From an uncultured Agrobacterium sp. (GTDB lineage: Bacteria; Pseudomonadota; Alphaproteobacteria; Rhizobiales; Rhizobiaceae): a stretch of DNA of 64,000 nt. The notes beneath the pieces are model-generated. The model was not told where the DNA came from. It worked only from the letters and a program-made list of their open reading frames with translations, and searched no databases. The stretch spans positions 356,366 through 420,365 of the forward strand of contig CAJYTK010000017.1 in assembly GCA_913777615.1 (NCBI GenBank), in the 5' to 3' direction. This document shows, one piece after another, positions 55,050 to 64,000 of this stretch. The position numbers and the translations under genes were made by a program. Every line of letters begins with the position of its first letter. Positions within the stretch are counted from its first letter, which is position 1.

Positions 55050-55682
55050 ATGACAAATCCAGTTGATACCGCCATGGCTCTGGTGCCGATGGTCGTGGAG
55101 CAAACCAATCGCGGTGAGCGCTCCTATGACATCTACTCCCGTCTTCTCAAAGAGCGCATCATCTTCCTGACAGGTCCCGTCGAAGATCACATGGCGTCGC
55201 TCGTTTGCGCTCAGCTTCTGTTCCTCGAGGCCGAGAACCCGAAGAAGGAAATCGCTCTTTATATCAACTCCCCCGGCGGCGTCGTAACCGCCGGCATGGC
55301 GATCTACGATACGATGCAATTCATTCGCCCTGCTGTCTCCACGCTCTGCGTCGGCCAAGCGGCCTCCATGGGCTCGTTGCTTTTGGCTGCTGGCGAAAAA
55401 GGCATGCGCTTCGCGACACCGAACGCCCGTATCATGGTTCACCAGCCGTCCGGCGGCTTCCAAGGTCAGGCATCCGATATCGAGCGCCACGCTCGCGATA
55501 TCATCAAGATGAAGCGTCGCCTTAATGAAGTTTACGTGAAGCATACGGGCCGTACGCTGGAAGACGTTGAAAAGACGCTCGACCGTGACCACTTCATGGA
55601 TGCCGAAGAAGCGAAGGATTGGGGCGTGATCGACAAGATCCTCACCTCTCGCCAGGAAATTGAAGGCGTTACCGCAAATTGA
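55050..55682 (+). CDS. clpP: ATP-dependent Clp protease proteolytic subunit
   Basis: Serine protease that forms two heptameric rings and works with ClpX and ClpA. 210 residues; catalytic S106 (GQAASMGS), H131 (MVHQPSGG) and D180 (LDRDHFM). GGACGG before the ATG. Followed by clpX and lon. Confidence 0.98.
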   Translation: MTNPVDTAMALVPMVVEQTNRGERSYDIYSRLLKERIIFLTGPVEDHMASLVCAQLLFLEAENPKKEIALYINSPGGVVTAGMAIYDTMQFIRPAVSTLCVGQAASMGSLLLAAGEKGMRFATPNARIMVHQPSGGFQGQASDIERHARDIIKMKRRLNEVYVKHTGRTLEDVEKTLDRDHFMDAEEAKDWGVIDKILTSRQEIEGVTAN

Positions 55683-56039
55683 TGTTGGCGTGAGTGTCTG
55701 CCGGTTTATGGTGGCGGATTGAATTCTGGGCTTTAAACCGGCAAATAAAGCGCTAATAGTACATATTAAGGCTATGTTGAATTTTTATGACGTAGTCTGA
55801 ACCAAGCTCTTCCGTAGGCCGTAATGCTGTGAGGGAGAGCAGCGAAGATATACCGGAGCATTGCTGTTCCGGGGTTTTAAGGGGAATTCGTTGCCGCCGT
55901 TCGTCAGTTCATGTATCTGATACGGCTAGTACCCCGGGAACGAAGCGGATGCGAAGGCCGAAGACGGCGTCGCATTTGCAGGCGGTAAGTTGACCGCGAT
56001 CCGCTTTGCGGACCTGCGGCGTGCTGGAAGGAAAGAGAT
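55683..56039. other. Leader region between clpP and clpX
   Basis: 357 bases without a supported gene. A 10 bp inverted repeat (TGCCGGTTTA / TAAACCGGCA, 55699-55743) surrounds a 25-base loop soon after clpP. There is no T run, so it may be a structured leader or attenuator, not a terminator. Confidence 0.45.
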
Positions 56040-57317
56040 ATGAGCAAAGTCAGCGGCAGCAACGGCGGCGACTCGAAAAATACACTCTATTGTTCATTCT
56101 GCGGCAAGAGCCAGCACGAAGTCCGGAAACTGATTGCCGGGCCGACCGTGTTCATCTGCGATGAATGCGTCGAATTGTGCATGGACATCATCCGCGAGGA
56201 GAACAAGAGCTCGATGGTGAAGTCGCGTGAGGGTGTTCCCACCCCGCAGGACATCATCAAGATCCTCGACGAATACGTCATCGGCCAGAAGCAGGCGAAG
56301 AAAATCCTCTCTGTGGCCGTTCACAATCACTACAAGCGCCTCGCGCACGCCTCCAAGAACGGCGATGTCGAACTGGCGAAATCGAACATTATGCTCGTTG
56401 GCCCGACGGGTTGCGGCAAGACCTATCTTGCCCAGACGCTGGCGCGCATCATCGATGTTCCCTTCACCATGGCGGACGCGACGACGTTGACCGAAGCCGG
56501 TTATGTCGGTGAAGACGTCGAAAACATCATTCTGAAGCTGCTCCAAGCTGCCGATTACAACGTCGAGCGCGCCCAGCGCGGTATCGTCTACATCGACGAA
56601 GTGGACAAGATTTCCCGCAAGTCGGACAATCCTTCCATCACCCGCGATGTATCGGGCGAGGGCGTGCAGCAAGCGCTTCTGAAGATCATGGAAGGCACGG
56701 TCGCATCCGTTCCACCGCAGGGCGGACGCAAGCATCCGCAGCAAGAATTCCTGCAGGTGGATACGACCAACATTCTCTTCATCTGCGGCGGTGCCTTTGC
56801 CGGTCTCGACAAGATCATCTCTGCCCGTGGCGAAAAGACCTCGATCGGCTTTGGCGCAACGGTCAAAGCCGAAGACGATCGCCGCGTTGGCGAAGTGCTG
56901 CGTGAACTTGAGCCGGAAGATCTGGTGAAGTTCGGTCTCATTCCGGAATTCATCGGTCGTCTGCCGGTGCTGGCAACGCTGGAAGATCTCGACGAGGATG
57001 CGCTGATCCAGATCCTGTCCGAGCCGAAGAACGCCTTGGTCAAGCAGTATCAGCGTCTGTTCGAGATGGAAGATGTCGAGCTGACCTTCCATGAAGACGC
57101 ATTGCGCGAAATCGCTCGTAAGGCGATCACTCGCAAGACTGGCGCGCGCGGTCTGCGTTCCATCATGGAAAAGATCCTGCTCGATACAATGTTCGACCTT
57201 CCGACGTTGGAAGGTGTTCGAGAAGTGGTCATTTCGGATGAAGTTGTCAGCGGCATTGCGCGCCCGCTCTACATCTATGCCGATCGTCAGGACGAAAAGG
57301 CGAATGTTTCGGCCTAA
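56040..57317 (+). CDS. clpX: ClpX ATPase subunit of Clp protease
   Basis: AAA+ unfoldase, 425 residues. The N-terminal zinc finger has C18, C21, C40 and C43. Walker A GPTGCGKT (121-128) and Walker B VYIDEVDK are intact; the C-terminal domain has [28 protein letters not shown] before the ATG. Supplies substrates to ClpP. Confidence 0.98.
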   Translation: MSKVSGSNGGDSKNTLYCSFCGKSQHEVRKLIAGPTVFICDECVELCMDIIREENKSSMVKSREGVPTPQDIIKILDEYVIGQKQAKKILSVAVHNHYKRLAHASKNGDVELAKSNIMLVGPTGCGKTYLAQTLARIIDVPFTMADATTLTEAGYVGEDVENIILKLLQAADYNVERAQRGIVYIDEVDKISRKSDNPSITRDVSGEGVQQALLKIMEGTVASVPPQGGRKHPQQEFLQVDTTNILFICGGAFAGLDKIISARGEKTSIGFGATVKAEDDRRVGEVLRELEPEDLVKFGLIPEFIGRLPVLATLEDLDEDALIQILSEPKNALVKQYQRLFEMEDVELTFHEDALREIARKAITRKTGARGLRSIMEKILLDTMFDLPTLEGVREVVISDEVVSGIARPLYIYADRQDEKANVSA

Positions 57318-57346
57318 TCGTCAAGCCGGACCCATTTGGAATTAAG

Positions 57347-57373
57347 AAGGCTCGCCATTGGCGGGCCTTTTTC
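57347..57373 (+). terminator. Terminator of clpX
   Basis: The stem AAGGCTCGCC / GGCGGGCCTT with loop ATT is followed by TTTC. Confidence 0.8.
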
Positions 57374-57827
57374 TGCGTTGAGGTCTGCCGTGAAGATATC
57401 GGCAGGTTTTCCTCAGTCTGTAAGACGCAACGCGAATTGCGGCTGGGGCAGGGATGCTGGAGGGGCTCGGCACTTCGTGCTTGATGAAGCGCAAATAACC
57501 GACCTATCTCCCGATTTTAAATTTGAAGAAAATTACGCTTTGCTGATAAGATGTTACGAGTCATTTTGTCTGATGGTGAATGTTCTCGCGAACATCGTGC
57601 ATCAAACCCGCGCTCAACGGGCCAGTGAGATGCGGGCTGTATAAGCGTTTTGGAGCCCGCGCGTTTGTTAAGCGCAACTTGTCCAAACATTGTAAGCGGG
57701 CTGTTGGTTCCCGTGACTTGAAAATGACGGTGCGAAACGCCACTTTCAGTCACGAATAAGAATATGCCGGAAACTTCCCAAGACGTCCGGCAAGCGTCCC
57801 TAATTGGGACCATGGAAAGGAAATGAT
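57374..57827. other. Intergenic region before lon
   Basis: No gene supported. A CTTGAAAA box at 57717-57724 about 110 bp before lon could be the -35 of a heat-shock promoter but no good -10 was found. The lon ribosome site AAAGGA is at 57815-57820. Confidence 0.45.
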
Positions 57828-60245
57828 ATGATGAACATCACGTCTGCTGCATCTGGCGGTACCTATCCCGTACTCCCTCTGCGCGACATTGTCGTTTTCC
57901 CGCATATGATCGTTCCACTCTTCGTCGGACGCGAAAAGTCTATCCGTGCGCTCGAGGAAGTCATGGGCTCCGACAGGCAGATCATGCTTGTGACCCAGAT
58001 CAACGCCAGCGACGATGATCCCGATCCATCGGCCATTCATAAGGTCGGCACAGTGGCGAACGTTCTGCAGTTGCTGAAGCTGCCCGACGGCACCGTCAAG
58101 GTTCTGGTCGAGGGCAAGGGCCGCGCCAAGATCGACGAATACACTGGCCGAGAAGACTTCTACGAAGCGACGGCATCAATCCTGAGCGAACCGGACGAAG
58201 ATCCTGTCGAAATCGAAGCTCTGTCGCGCTCTGTGGTGTCCGAATTCGAGAGCTACGTAAAGCTCAACAAGAAGATTTCCCCGGAAGTCGTTGGTGCTGC
58301 TGGACAAATTGACGATTACTCGAAACTCGCAGATACGGTCGCATCGCATCTCTCCATCAAGATTACCGAAAAGCAGGAAATGCTTGAGACGGTAAGCGTG
58401 AAGCAGCGTCTGGAAAAGGCTCTCGGCTTCATGGAAGGCGAGATTTCCGTTCTGCAGGTGGAGAAGCGTATCCGCTCGCGCGTCAAGCGCCAGATGGAAA
58501 AGACCCAGCGCGAATATTACCTCAACGAGCAGATGAAGGCGATCCAGAAGGAGCTCGGCGACGGCGAAGACGGCCGTGACGAGATGGCTGAACTGGAAGA
58601 GCGCATCGCCAAGACCAAGCTCTCCAAGGAGGCCAAGGAAAAGGCTGAGGCGGAGATGAAAAAGCTGCGCCAGATGAGCCCGATGTCGGCGGAAGCCACC
58701 GTAGTGCGAAACTATCTGGATTGGCTGCTTGGTCTGCCATGGGGTAAGAAGTCCAAGGTCAAGGTCGATTTGAACGCTGCCGAGCAGGTTCTGGATCTCG
58801 ATCACTTCGGTCTCGATAAGGTCAAGGAACGCATCGTCGAATATCTGGCCGTGCAGGCCCGCGCGACGAAGATCCGCGGCCCGATCCTGTGCCTTGTTGG
58901 CCCTCCAGGCGTTGGTAAGACCTCGCTTGCAAAGTCCATCGCCAAGGCAACCGGCCGCGAATATGTTCGCATGGCGCTCGGTGGCGTTCGTGACGAAGCT
59001 GAGATCCGCGGTCACCGTAGGACCTATATCGGCTCCATGCCGGGCAAGATCGTCCAGTCGATGAAGAAGGCCAAGAAGGCAAACCCGCTCTTCCTGCTCG
59101 ACGAAATCGACAAGATGGGCATGGATTTCCGTGGCGATCCGTCGTCGGCGCTGCTCGAGGTGCTGGATCCGGAACAGAACTCCACGTTCATGGACCACTA
59201 CCTGGAAGTGGAATACGACCTGTCAGACGTCATGTTCGTGACGACCGCCAACACGCTCAATATTCCTGGCCCGCTGATGGACCGTATGGAAGTGATCCGT
59301 ATTGCCGGTTACACGGAAGACGAAAAGCGCGAAATCGCCAAGCGGCACCTGCTGCCCAAGGCAATCAAGGAACATGCCCTGCGTCCGGAAGAATTTTCCG
59401 TGACGGATGGCGCCCTGATGGCCGTAATCCAGCAGTACACCCGCGAAGCCGGTGTTCGTAACTTCGAGCGTGAGCTGATGAAGCTTGCCCGCAAGGCCGT
59501 CACCGAAATCATCAAGGGCAAGACCAAGTCGGTCGAGGTCACGGCAGACAACATCCACGACTATCTGGGTGTGCCGCGCTTCCGCCATGGCGAGGCAGAG
59601 CGTGAGGATCAGGTTGGCGTGGTAACGGGTCTGGCCTGGACCGAGGTGGGTGGCGAGTTGCTCACCATCGAAGGCGTGATGATGCCGGGCAAGGGTCGTA
59701 TGACCGTGACCGGTAACTTGAAGGAAGTGATGAAGGAATCCATCTCGGCGGCGGCATCCTATGTCCGTTCGCGTGCGGTCGATTTCGGCATCGAGCCTCC
59801 ACGCTTCGACAAGAGCGACATCCACGTTCACGTGCCGGAAGGCGCAACGCCGAAGGACGGTCCGTCCGCAGGTGTCGCCATGGCAACGGCCATCGTCTCC
59901 ATCATGACGGGTATTCCCGTCTCGAAGGATGTGGCGATGACCGGTGAGATCACGCTTCGTGGCCGTGTCCTGCCGATTGGTGGGTTGAAGGAAAAGCTGC
60001 TTGCAGCGCTTCGCGGCGGCATCAAGAAGGTGCTGATCCCGGAAGAGAACGCCAAGGATCTGGCGGACATCCCGGACAACGTGAAGAACGGTATGGAGAT
60101 CATTCCGGTATCGCGCATGGGTGAGGTTCTGGAGCATGCTCTGACCCGCAAACCTGAGCCGATCGAGTGGGATGGAAGTATTGAGACGCCGGTCATTGCG
60201 ACCGTTGAAGGTGTCGAGGACGGCAGCCAGACCATCGCGCATTAA
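57828..60245 (+). CDS. lon: ATP-dependent protease Lon
   Basis: AAA+ serine protease that degrades misfolded and regulatory proteins. From the ATG at 57828 (AAAGGA upstream) it is 805 residues. LON N-terminal domain begins [20 protein letters not shown]. Walker [10 protein letters not shown] lies near residue 357; catalytic S680 in DGPSAGVAM, and GGLKEK contains the lysine. Followed by a strong terminator and hupB. Confidence 0.98.
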   Translation: MMNITSAASGGTYPVLPLRDIVVFPHMIVPLFVGREKSIRALEEVMGSDRQIMLVTQINASDDDPDPSAIHKVGTVANVLQLLKLPDGTVKVLVEGKGRAKIDEYTGREDFYEATASILSEPDEDPVEIEALSRSVVSEFESYVKLNKKISPEVVGAAGQIDDYSKLADTVASHLSIKITEKQEMLETVSVKQRLEKALGFMEGEISVLQVEKRIRSRVKRQMEKTQREYYLNEQMKAIQKELGDGEDGRDEMAELEERIAKTKLSKEAKEKAEAEMKKLRQMSPMSAEATVVRNYLDWLLGLPWGKKSKVKVDLNAAEQVLDLDHFGLDKVKERIVEYLAVQARATKIRGPILCLVGPPGVGKTSLAKSIAKATGREYVRMALGGVRDEAEIRGHRRTYIGSMPGKIVQSMKKAKKANPLFLLDEIDKMGMDFRGDPSSALLEVLDPEQNSTFMDHYLEVEYDLSDVMFVTTANTLNIPGPLMDRMEVIRIAGYTEDEKREIAKRHLLPKAIKEHALRPEEFSVTDGALMAVIQQYTREAGVRNFERELMKLARKAVTEIIKGKTKSVEVTADNIHDYLGVPRFRHGEAEREDQVGVVTGLAWTEVGGELLTIEGVMMPGKGRMTVTGNLKEVMKESISAAASYVRSRAVDFGIEPPRFDKSDIHVHVPEGATPKDGPSAGVAMATAIVSIMTGIPVSKDVAMTGEITLRGRVLPIGGLKEKLLAALRGGIKKVLIPEENAKDLADIPDNVKNGMEIIPVSRMGEVLEHALTRKPEPIEWDGSIETPVIATVEGVEDGSQTIAH

Positions 60246-60289
60246 GATTTCGAGCGATCTATGGTGCTAAATTAGCACAGAACTTCTTG

Positions 60290-60317
60290 AAGGCCGGCAG
60301 AAATGCCGGCCTTTTTT
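60290..60317 (+). terminator. Terminator of lon
   Basis: The stem AAGGCCGGCA / TGCCGGCCTT with loop GAAA is followed by TTTT. Confidence 0.88.
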
Positions 60318-60446
60318 GTGAAAAGATTACGAGACCTCTTGTTTTTCAGGCGATTCCGTCGCTTTTGGGTGGCGGTGCGCGAATAGAACTCTATTCTGCG
60401 CGGACCTGATTTTGAGTCGTTTCATACCACTGAAAGGGATGGAAAC

Positions 60447-60722
60447 ATGAACAAGAACGAGCTCGTTTCCGCAGTTGCCGAGAAGGCTGGCCTGTCCAAG
60501 GCTGACGCCGCTTCTGCCGTTGACGCCGTATTTGAAACTGTACAGAACGAACTGAAGGCTGGTGGCGACATTCGTCTTGCTGGCTTTGGTAGCTTCAGCG
60601 TCAGCCACCGCAAGGCAACCAAGGGCCGCAACCCGGCGACCCGCGAGGAAGTCGATATTCCGGCTCGCAACGTTCCTAAGTTCTCTGCAGGCAAGGGCCT
60701 GAAGGACGCGGTCAACAGCTGA
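60447..60722 (+). CDS. hupB: DNA-binding protein HU
   Basis: A 91-residue nucleoid protein with AEKAGLSKADAASAVDAVF and the arm ending GRNPATREEVDIPARNVPKF. The proline intercalating site is present. AAAGG before the ATG. A short palindrome lies upstream (60381-60396). Confidence 0.98.
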   Translation: MNKNELVSAVAEKAGLSKADAASAVDAVFETVQNELKAGGDIRLAGFGSFSVSHRKATKGRNPATREEVDIPARNVPKFSAGKGLKDAVNS

Positions 60723-60774
60723 TCCGTCCAGACTTCGTGATTCAACGAAGGCGATTTTTATTTCGATGTTTTGC

Positions 60775-60803
60775 AAGCCCGGCCTTAGCGCCGGGCTTTC
60801 TTT
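60775..60803 (+). terminator. Terminator of hupB
   Basis: The stem AGCCCGGC / GCCGGGCT with loop CTTAGC is followed by TTCTTTT. Confidence 0.82.
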
Positions 60804-60865
60804 TGCGCCGGCTTGCGCTGCGTGCAGTCCTGTCATACTTCTCTTTCGCCGGTTTTTCCGGCGTT

Positions 60866-61009
60866 CGTTCTCAGGGCGGGGTGAAATTCCCCACCGGCGG
60901 TAATGGGGAAGCCTCAAGCCCGCGAGCGCCTGTTCTCCTTGAGAGGGCAGGGTCAGCAGATCCGGTGCAATTCCGGAGCCGACGGTCATAGTCCGGATGA
61001 AAGAGAATG
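60866..61009 (+). promoter_or_regulatory. FMN riboswitch (RFN element)
   Basis: The conserved parts are all present in order: GTTCTCAGGGCGGGGTGAAA, TTCCCCACCGGCGGTAAT, the AGCCCGCGAGCG arm, GGTCAGCAGATCCGGTG, AATTCCGGAGCCGACGGT and CATAGTCCGGATGAAAGAGAAT. It lies 137 bp before an EamA transporter. FMN binding should repress the downstream gene. The expression platform (61010-61131) has a small GTGCGAAAGCAC hairpin but no clear terminator. Confidence 0.95.
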
Positions 61010-61145
61010 AGGTCAGGCATCTGCCCCGCAGTGCGAAAGCACATTCGGGAGCGGTTGCGCGTTTTATCGTGTCCTTCGCGATGCGGTTCTCGTCGTCCTC
61101 ATCTGTCCTGATTTATGTTGGTCCTTTTTGATAAGGAAGCATGGC

Positions 61146-62048
61146 ATGAATCAGAGCTCCGTTTCGCTCTTGCGCTCCCGGGCCGTTCTCGGCGCCGGTT
61201 TCATGGTTCTGGCGGGTATCGCCTTTGCCGCTATCAACATCATCACCCAAGAGCTTGCGATGACGCTCGGCTTCCCGCCGGCGTCGACAGCCTTTTGGCA
61301 ATATGGCTTTGCTCTTGTCCTCTCACTGCCTTTACTGATCCGGTTGGGGCTGAGTGCTATGAGGACGGCTTATCCCTTTCGCCATATCATCCGGGTGCTG
61401 CTTGCCGCCCTCGGCGTTCAGGCCTGGGTGATGGGGCTTGTTACCGTGCCAATATGGCAAGCGATCGCGCTGGTTATGACGTCGCCTTTTTTCAGCATCA
61501 TTGGGGCGCGCCTCTTTCTCGGGGAAACGGTCGGTCGCGACCGATGGCTGGCAACCCTTGCCGGTTTTATCGGGGCGATGATTATTCTGCAGCCTTGGTC
61601 TGACAGCTTCACCATGTCCGCGCTGCTACCGGTTCTTTCGGCACTCCTATGGGGCGGATCGTCGCTTATCATGAAGAACCTGACCCATCACGAAGCGCCT
61701 GAAACCGTGACGGTCTGGCTGCTCGTTTTGTTAACGCCGATCAATGCAGGGCTCGCCGCAGCATCCGGCTTCGCGCTTCCACACGGGCTCAGTCTCTGGC
61801 TGCTGCTTGCGGCTGGCTTGCTGACTGCCTTGGGACAATATTTGCTTACGCTGGCTTACAACGCCGCCGATGCTGCCTATGTCCAGCCGTTCGACGACCT
61901 GAAGCTGCCACTTAACGTCTTTGCGGGTTGGCTTGTCTTTGGCTACGCGCCAAGCGGCTATCTCTGGCTGGGAGCTTTTCTTATTCTCTGCGCCTCGCTC
62001 TTCCTTATGTTGCGCGAGGCAAGCAAGGAAACACCGGCGGCGTCTTGA
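61146..62048 (+). CDS. ribN: EamA-family riboflavin transporter RibN
   Basis: A 300-residue inner membrane protein with ten spans in two EamA repeats (ending WLVFGYAPSGYLWLGAFLILC). The preceding FMN riboswitch strongly indicates riboflavin uptake; Rhizobium RibN is an EamA protein under the same control (knowledge). ATG at 61146 is preceded by AAGGA. A TTG start 6 codons earlier is less likely. No other rib genes nearby. Confidence 0.88.
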   Translation: MNQSSVSLLRSRAVLGAGFMVLAGIAFAAINIITQELAMTLGFPPASTAFWQYGFALVLSLPLLIRLGLSAMRTAYPFRHIIRVLLAALGVQAWVMGLVTVPIWQAIALVMTSPFFSIIGARLFLGETVGRDRWLATLAGFIGAMIILQPWSDSFTMSALLPVLSALLWGGSSLIMKNLTHHEAPETVTVWLLVLLTPINAGLAAASGFALPHGLSLWLLLAAGLLTALGQYLLTLAYNAADAAYVQPFDDLKLPLNVFAGWLVFGYAPSGYLWLGAFLILCASLFLMLREASKETPAAS

Positions 62049-62312
62049 TGGCAAATTAACGGAAGCCGGTCGCAACGCGTCCGGCAACCTCAGCAAACGC
62101 CCGCATGTCACGGCACGCAGGCGTCGAAAGCATTTATTTTCGCCTGTATGAGAGGCAACGGACAGGATTAAGAATCGCAGTTGATGGACGTGGATAACCC
62201 AAAACAGCGAACGACTTCGAAAATGAGAGGGACTGAATGTTCGCTATCGGACGGGTGAGCACTGTGTTCGGCAACGCGTTCTTTTCTGAATGAAGAGGAA
62301 GAGCTTACGTCT

Positions 62313-62417
62313 CTAACGCTGCTTGTCCTGATTCTCCGAATCGTACTGAACCCATCGAAAGAAGAAGTAGATAGGAAGCGCAATAAGCGCCAAAGTGACG
62401 AGGGTGTGTGCTGACAT
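62313..62417 (-). CDS. 34-residue membrane microprotein
   Basis: From the ATG at 62417, with GGGATGA before it: MSAHTLVTLALIALPIYFFF followed by RWVQYDSENQDKQR and TAG. It is one membrane span and a charged tail. No named family known to me; no clear promoter. Less certain than the other small genes. Confidence 0.5.
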   Translation of the reverse strand: MSAHTLVTLALIALPIYFFFRWVQYDSENQDKQR

Positions 62418-62690
62418 GGTTCATCCCATTACTACGTGTCCTCATCATGAGGACGACGAGATACTTATGAGCTGAAACATCTTTATAATTCTTGAATCGA
62501 TCTACAGGCGAAGCGACCGATTCTGGCACAATTGTATAAGCCAATTGAAGTAGTTTGCATCAATACCACTTTCCATACGGCGGCTTGCTACAATCGAGCA
62601 CATAGCGATAGTCACACTCACTAACGGCGTTCAAAAGCATCAACCCGATAACAAAGCGGGGACAATGAATATTTGAATGGAAGGGTAAGA

Positions 62691-62766
62691 TGGTGGGCGA
62701 TGAGAGACTCGAACTCCCGACATCCTCGGTGTAAACGAGGCGCTCTACCAACTGAGCTAATCGCCC
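62691..62766 (-). tRNA. tRNA-Val (TAC)
   Basis: On the minus strand the acceptor GGGCGAT pairs with ATCGCCC and ends ACCA. The anticodon loop TTTACAC gives TAC. All arms are complete. Confidence 0.96.
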
Positions 62767-63308
62767 TTCGCGTTCTGCGGATCGTGTCCGCCGCGTCGGT
62801 GGCCGTGATCTATTCGGATCGAGCGGAAACCGCAAGAGCCTTTGTGAAGTTTTTTTGTTTTTTTCTGAATTTTCGTTGCACATCGGCACTCAAGGACGTC
62901 ATCTGTCCGCATCATAGACTAACCTTTGCAGAGACTTAAGACCAGGTTGAGTTACTCCTCAAGCGTCACCCTCCCACAGATGGCGCAGGCAATGTCCTCC
63001 AGATCGCTCGGACGAACACGTCGGTGCCAGTGCCAAAATGTTGATGTCTCTTAATCGCAGTGATGCTGAGTGACCGGTGGGAAATGGATGCCTGCGTGTT
63101 CGAGAGGGCAGGGCAGGCCATTACCCGTCTGTAGCCGGCGCCTTATGAAAAAGAATCATGGCAGCCTTCAAAAGAAAATGCCGGGCTGTGGAAAAGACGT
63201 GGCTGAGGCATCCGTCCCACTTTTGGCGGATCGCCCCAAAAATCAGGCGTTTGGGAGTCCACGCCTACAGCAAAATGCATAAGCTTATTCTTTTGTCGTG
63301 AAACCTGC
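62767..63308. other. Gap of about 540 bp between tRNA-Val and tRNA-Asp promoter
   Basis: No gene supported; short frames have no family character. It could hold a small RNA but I see no structure to support one. Confidence 0.5.
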
Positions 63309-63337
63309 TTGACACCCCCACACGAACCCCTTAGTTA
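63309..63337 (+). promoter_or_regulatory. Sigma-70 promoter of tRNA-Asp
   Basis: TTGACA, 17 bp, TAGTTA. Full consensus -35; 62 bp before the tRNA. Confidence 0.65.
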
Positions 63338-63398
63338 GCCGCTCAACGAACAGCCGAGGCGGTTCGTGCAGCGGGGTGAAAGCCTCCTGTCAGGAGAT

Positions 63399-63475
63399 GC
63401 GGGTGTAGCTCAGTCGGTTAGAGTGCCGGCCTGTCACGCCGGAGGTCGCGGGTTCGAGCCCCGTCGCCCGCGCCA
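63399..63475 (+). tRNA. tRNA-Asp (GTC)
   Basis: The acceptor GCGGGTG pairs with CGCCCGC and ends GCCA. The anticodon stem CCGGC/GCCGG encloses CTGTCAC, giving GTC. The 3' end is a typical integration target for mobile elements, and an integrase fragment follows. Confidence 0.97.
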
Positions 63476-63536
63476 TTTAAATCAATGACTTAGCCAGTGT
63501 GGCGGGGTCGCCATTACACTTTTGTAGCTGGGTTCA

Positions 63537-63869
63537 TTACATTTTTCGTCCCGGTTTGTTCTTTCTGAGCTTCGCTCGGCCTTCGCGACGGTTGGCATCG
63601 ACGTCGCGGACGGTGGCGATGTTGACCGGGTTGTAAGTCTGCTGAAGTCGGGTCGAAGCGGCCAGCGTATTGGCCATCTTGGTCGAGATTGCTTGGGCAC
63701 TTGCACCACCCGCCGTTGCCTCCACCGTGCCGGATCTGCGCATGTCTGCGAGTTGCCTCGTTTCGTCTGGGCCGAACTCGGCAGCGCGGACGACACGGAA
63801 ATCGAAACCGAGCTTGTTCTTCGAGTAGGGGTTGGCTGGTGCGGTTTGCCGCCCTTTGCAGTCGTGCCA
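63537..63869 (-). pseudogene. C-terminal fragment of a tyrosine recombinase (integrase)
   Basis: A 110-residue open frame on the minus strand, without a normal start, entered from the right at an in-frame stop (63870-63872). It reads FGPDETRQLADMRRSGTVEA, where the DMRRSG arginine fits box II, then AISTKMANTLAAS and TYNPVN, where the tyrosine fits the nucleophile. A basic tail ends at 63539. The catalytic N-terminal part is missing because an IS5-family element borders it. It lies 61 bp from tRNA-Asp, so it is probably the integrase of an island inserted there. Confidence 0.62.
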
Positions 63870-63888
63870 CTACCCTTAGGGTCCAGAC

Positions 63889-64000
63889 TCACAACCAGTA
63901 GCTGACGGTCGCTGCGATGCAGACGGCTGCGAGGAAGTTGCCGGCGTTTCGGTCGTATCGGGTTGCGACGCGGCGGAAGTCCTTGAGGCGGCAGAACATG
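63889..64000 (-). mobile_element. IS5-family transposase, C-terminal part, continues outside window
   Basis: On the minus strand MFCRLKDFRRVATRYD is followed by RNAGNFLAAVCIAATVSYWL and a TGA stop (63889-63891). This is the C-terminal signature of IS5-group transposases (IS427 subgroup). The terminal inverted repeat should lie within about 63870-63888. The rest of the element is to the right of the window. Confidence 0.82.

Noticed and set aside
57517-57813. Minus-strand frame before lon
   Set aside because: No ribosome site, no conserved pattern, and low coding character.
63482-63892. 136-residue minus-strand frame by tRNA-Asp
   Set aside because: The overlapping frame with the MRRSG and TYNPVN motifs is clearly coding; this one is its shadow.

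Overview
The window is a stretch of the main chromosome of an alphaproteobacterium of the family Rhizobiaceae, most like Agrobacterium or a close Rhizobium. The evidence is gene order known from that group: plsX-fabH-ihfA-merR, rplM-rpsI, argC and speB near ctaA, and clpP-clpX-lon-hupB followed by tRNA-Val and tRNA-Asp. The base composition is moderately GC rich and coding is dense. The species assignment is inference from memory of gene order, not from a search.

Layout. 0-4.2 kb: a sugar-acid operon (IlvD/Edd-type dehydratase cut by the window edge, uronate dehydrogenase, RraA-like protein) converging on a galactose-dehydrogenase-like gene. 4.3-24.5 kb: housekeeping genes (polysaccharide deacetylase lipoprotein, ABC-F ATPase, ndk, bamE, cytochrome bc1 chaperone, yceD, plsX-fabH-ihfA-merR, tRNA-Leu, trkH, ilvA, azoR with a divergent LysR gene, a Tat-exported nucleotidase). 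24.6-27.8 kb: a cysteine/sulfur operon (cysK, alaX, and a sulfurtransferase fused to a GNAT domain). 27.9-37.0 kb: photolyase and a run of small accessory genes, several too short for routine gene calling. Five sites here match the alphaproteobacterial general-stress promoter (GGAAC, 16-17 bp, CGTT or near variants), so this looks like a sigma-EcfG (PhyR-NepR pathway) stress islet. 37.0-40.3 kb: polysaccharide initiation and export genes. 40.3-54.5 kb: ctaA, an APH(6)-like kinase translationally coupled to argC, speB, an OafA-type acyltransferase, rpsI/rplM, transporters, metZ, a cupin, a cytochrome P450 and a diguanylate cyclase. 55.0-60.7 kb: clpP, clpX, lon and hupB. 60.8-62.0 kb: an FMN riboswitch before an EamA transporter that should be the riboflavin importer RibN. 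62.7-64.0 kb: tRNA-Val and tRNA-Asp, then a tyrosine-recombinase fragment cut by an IS5-family element, which looks like the edge of an integrated island.

How it fits together: most of the window is conserved core. The points that stand out are the sigma-EcfG islet with its microproteins (24, 33 and 49 residues), the sulfurtransferase-GNAT fusion, the kinase coupled to argC, the degenerate ATPase beside polysaccharide export genes, the riboswitch-controlled transporter, and the broken integrase at tRNA-Asp. No rRNA genes, CRISPR arrays or prophage structural genes were seen.
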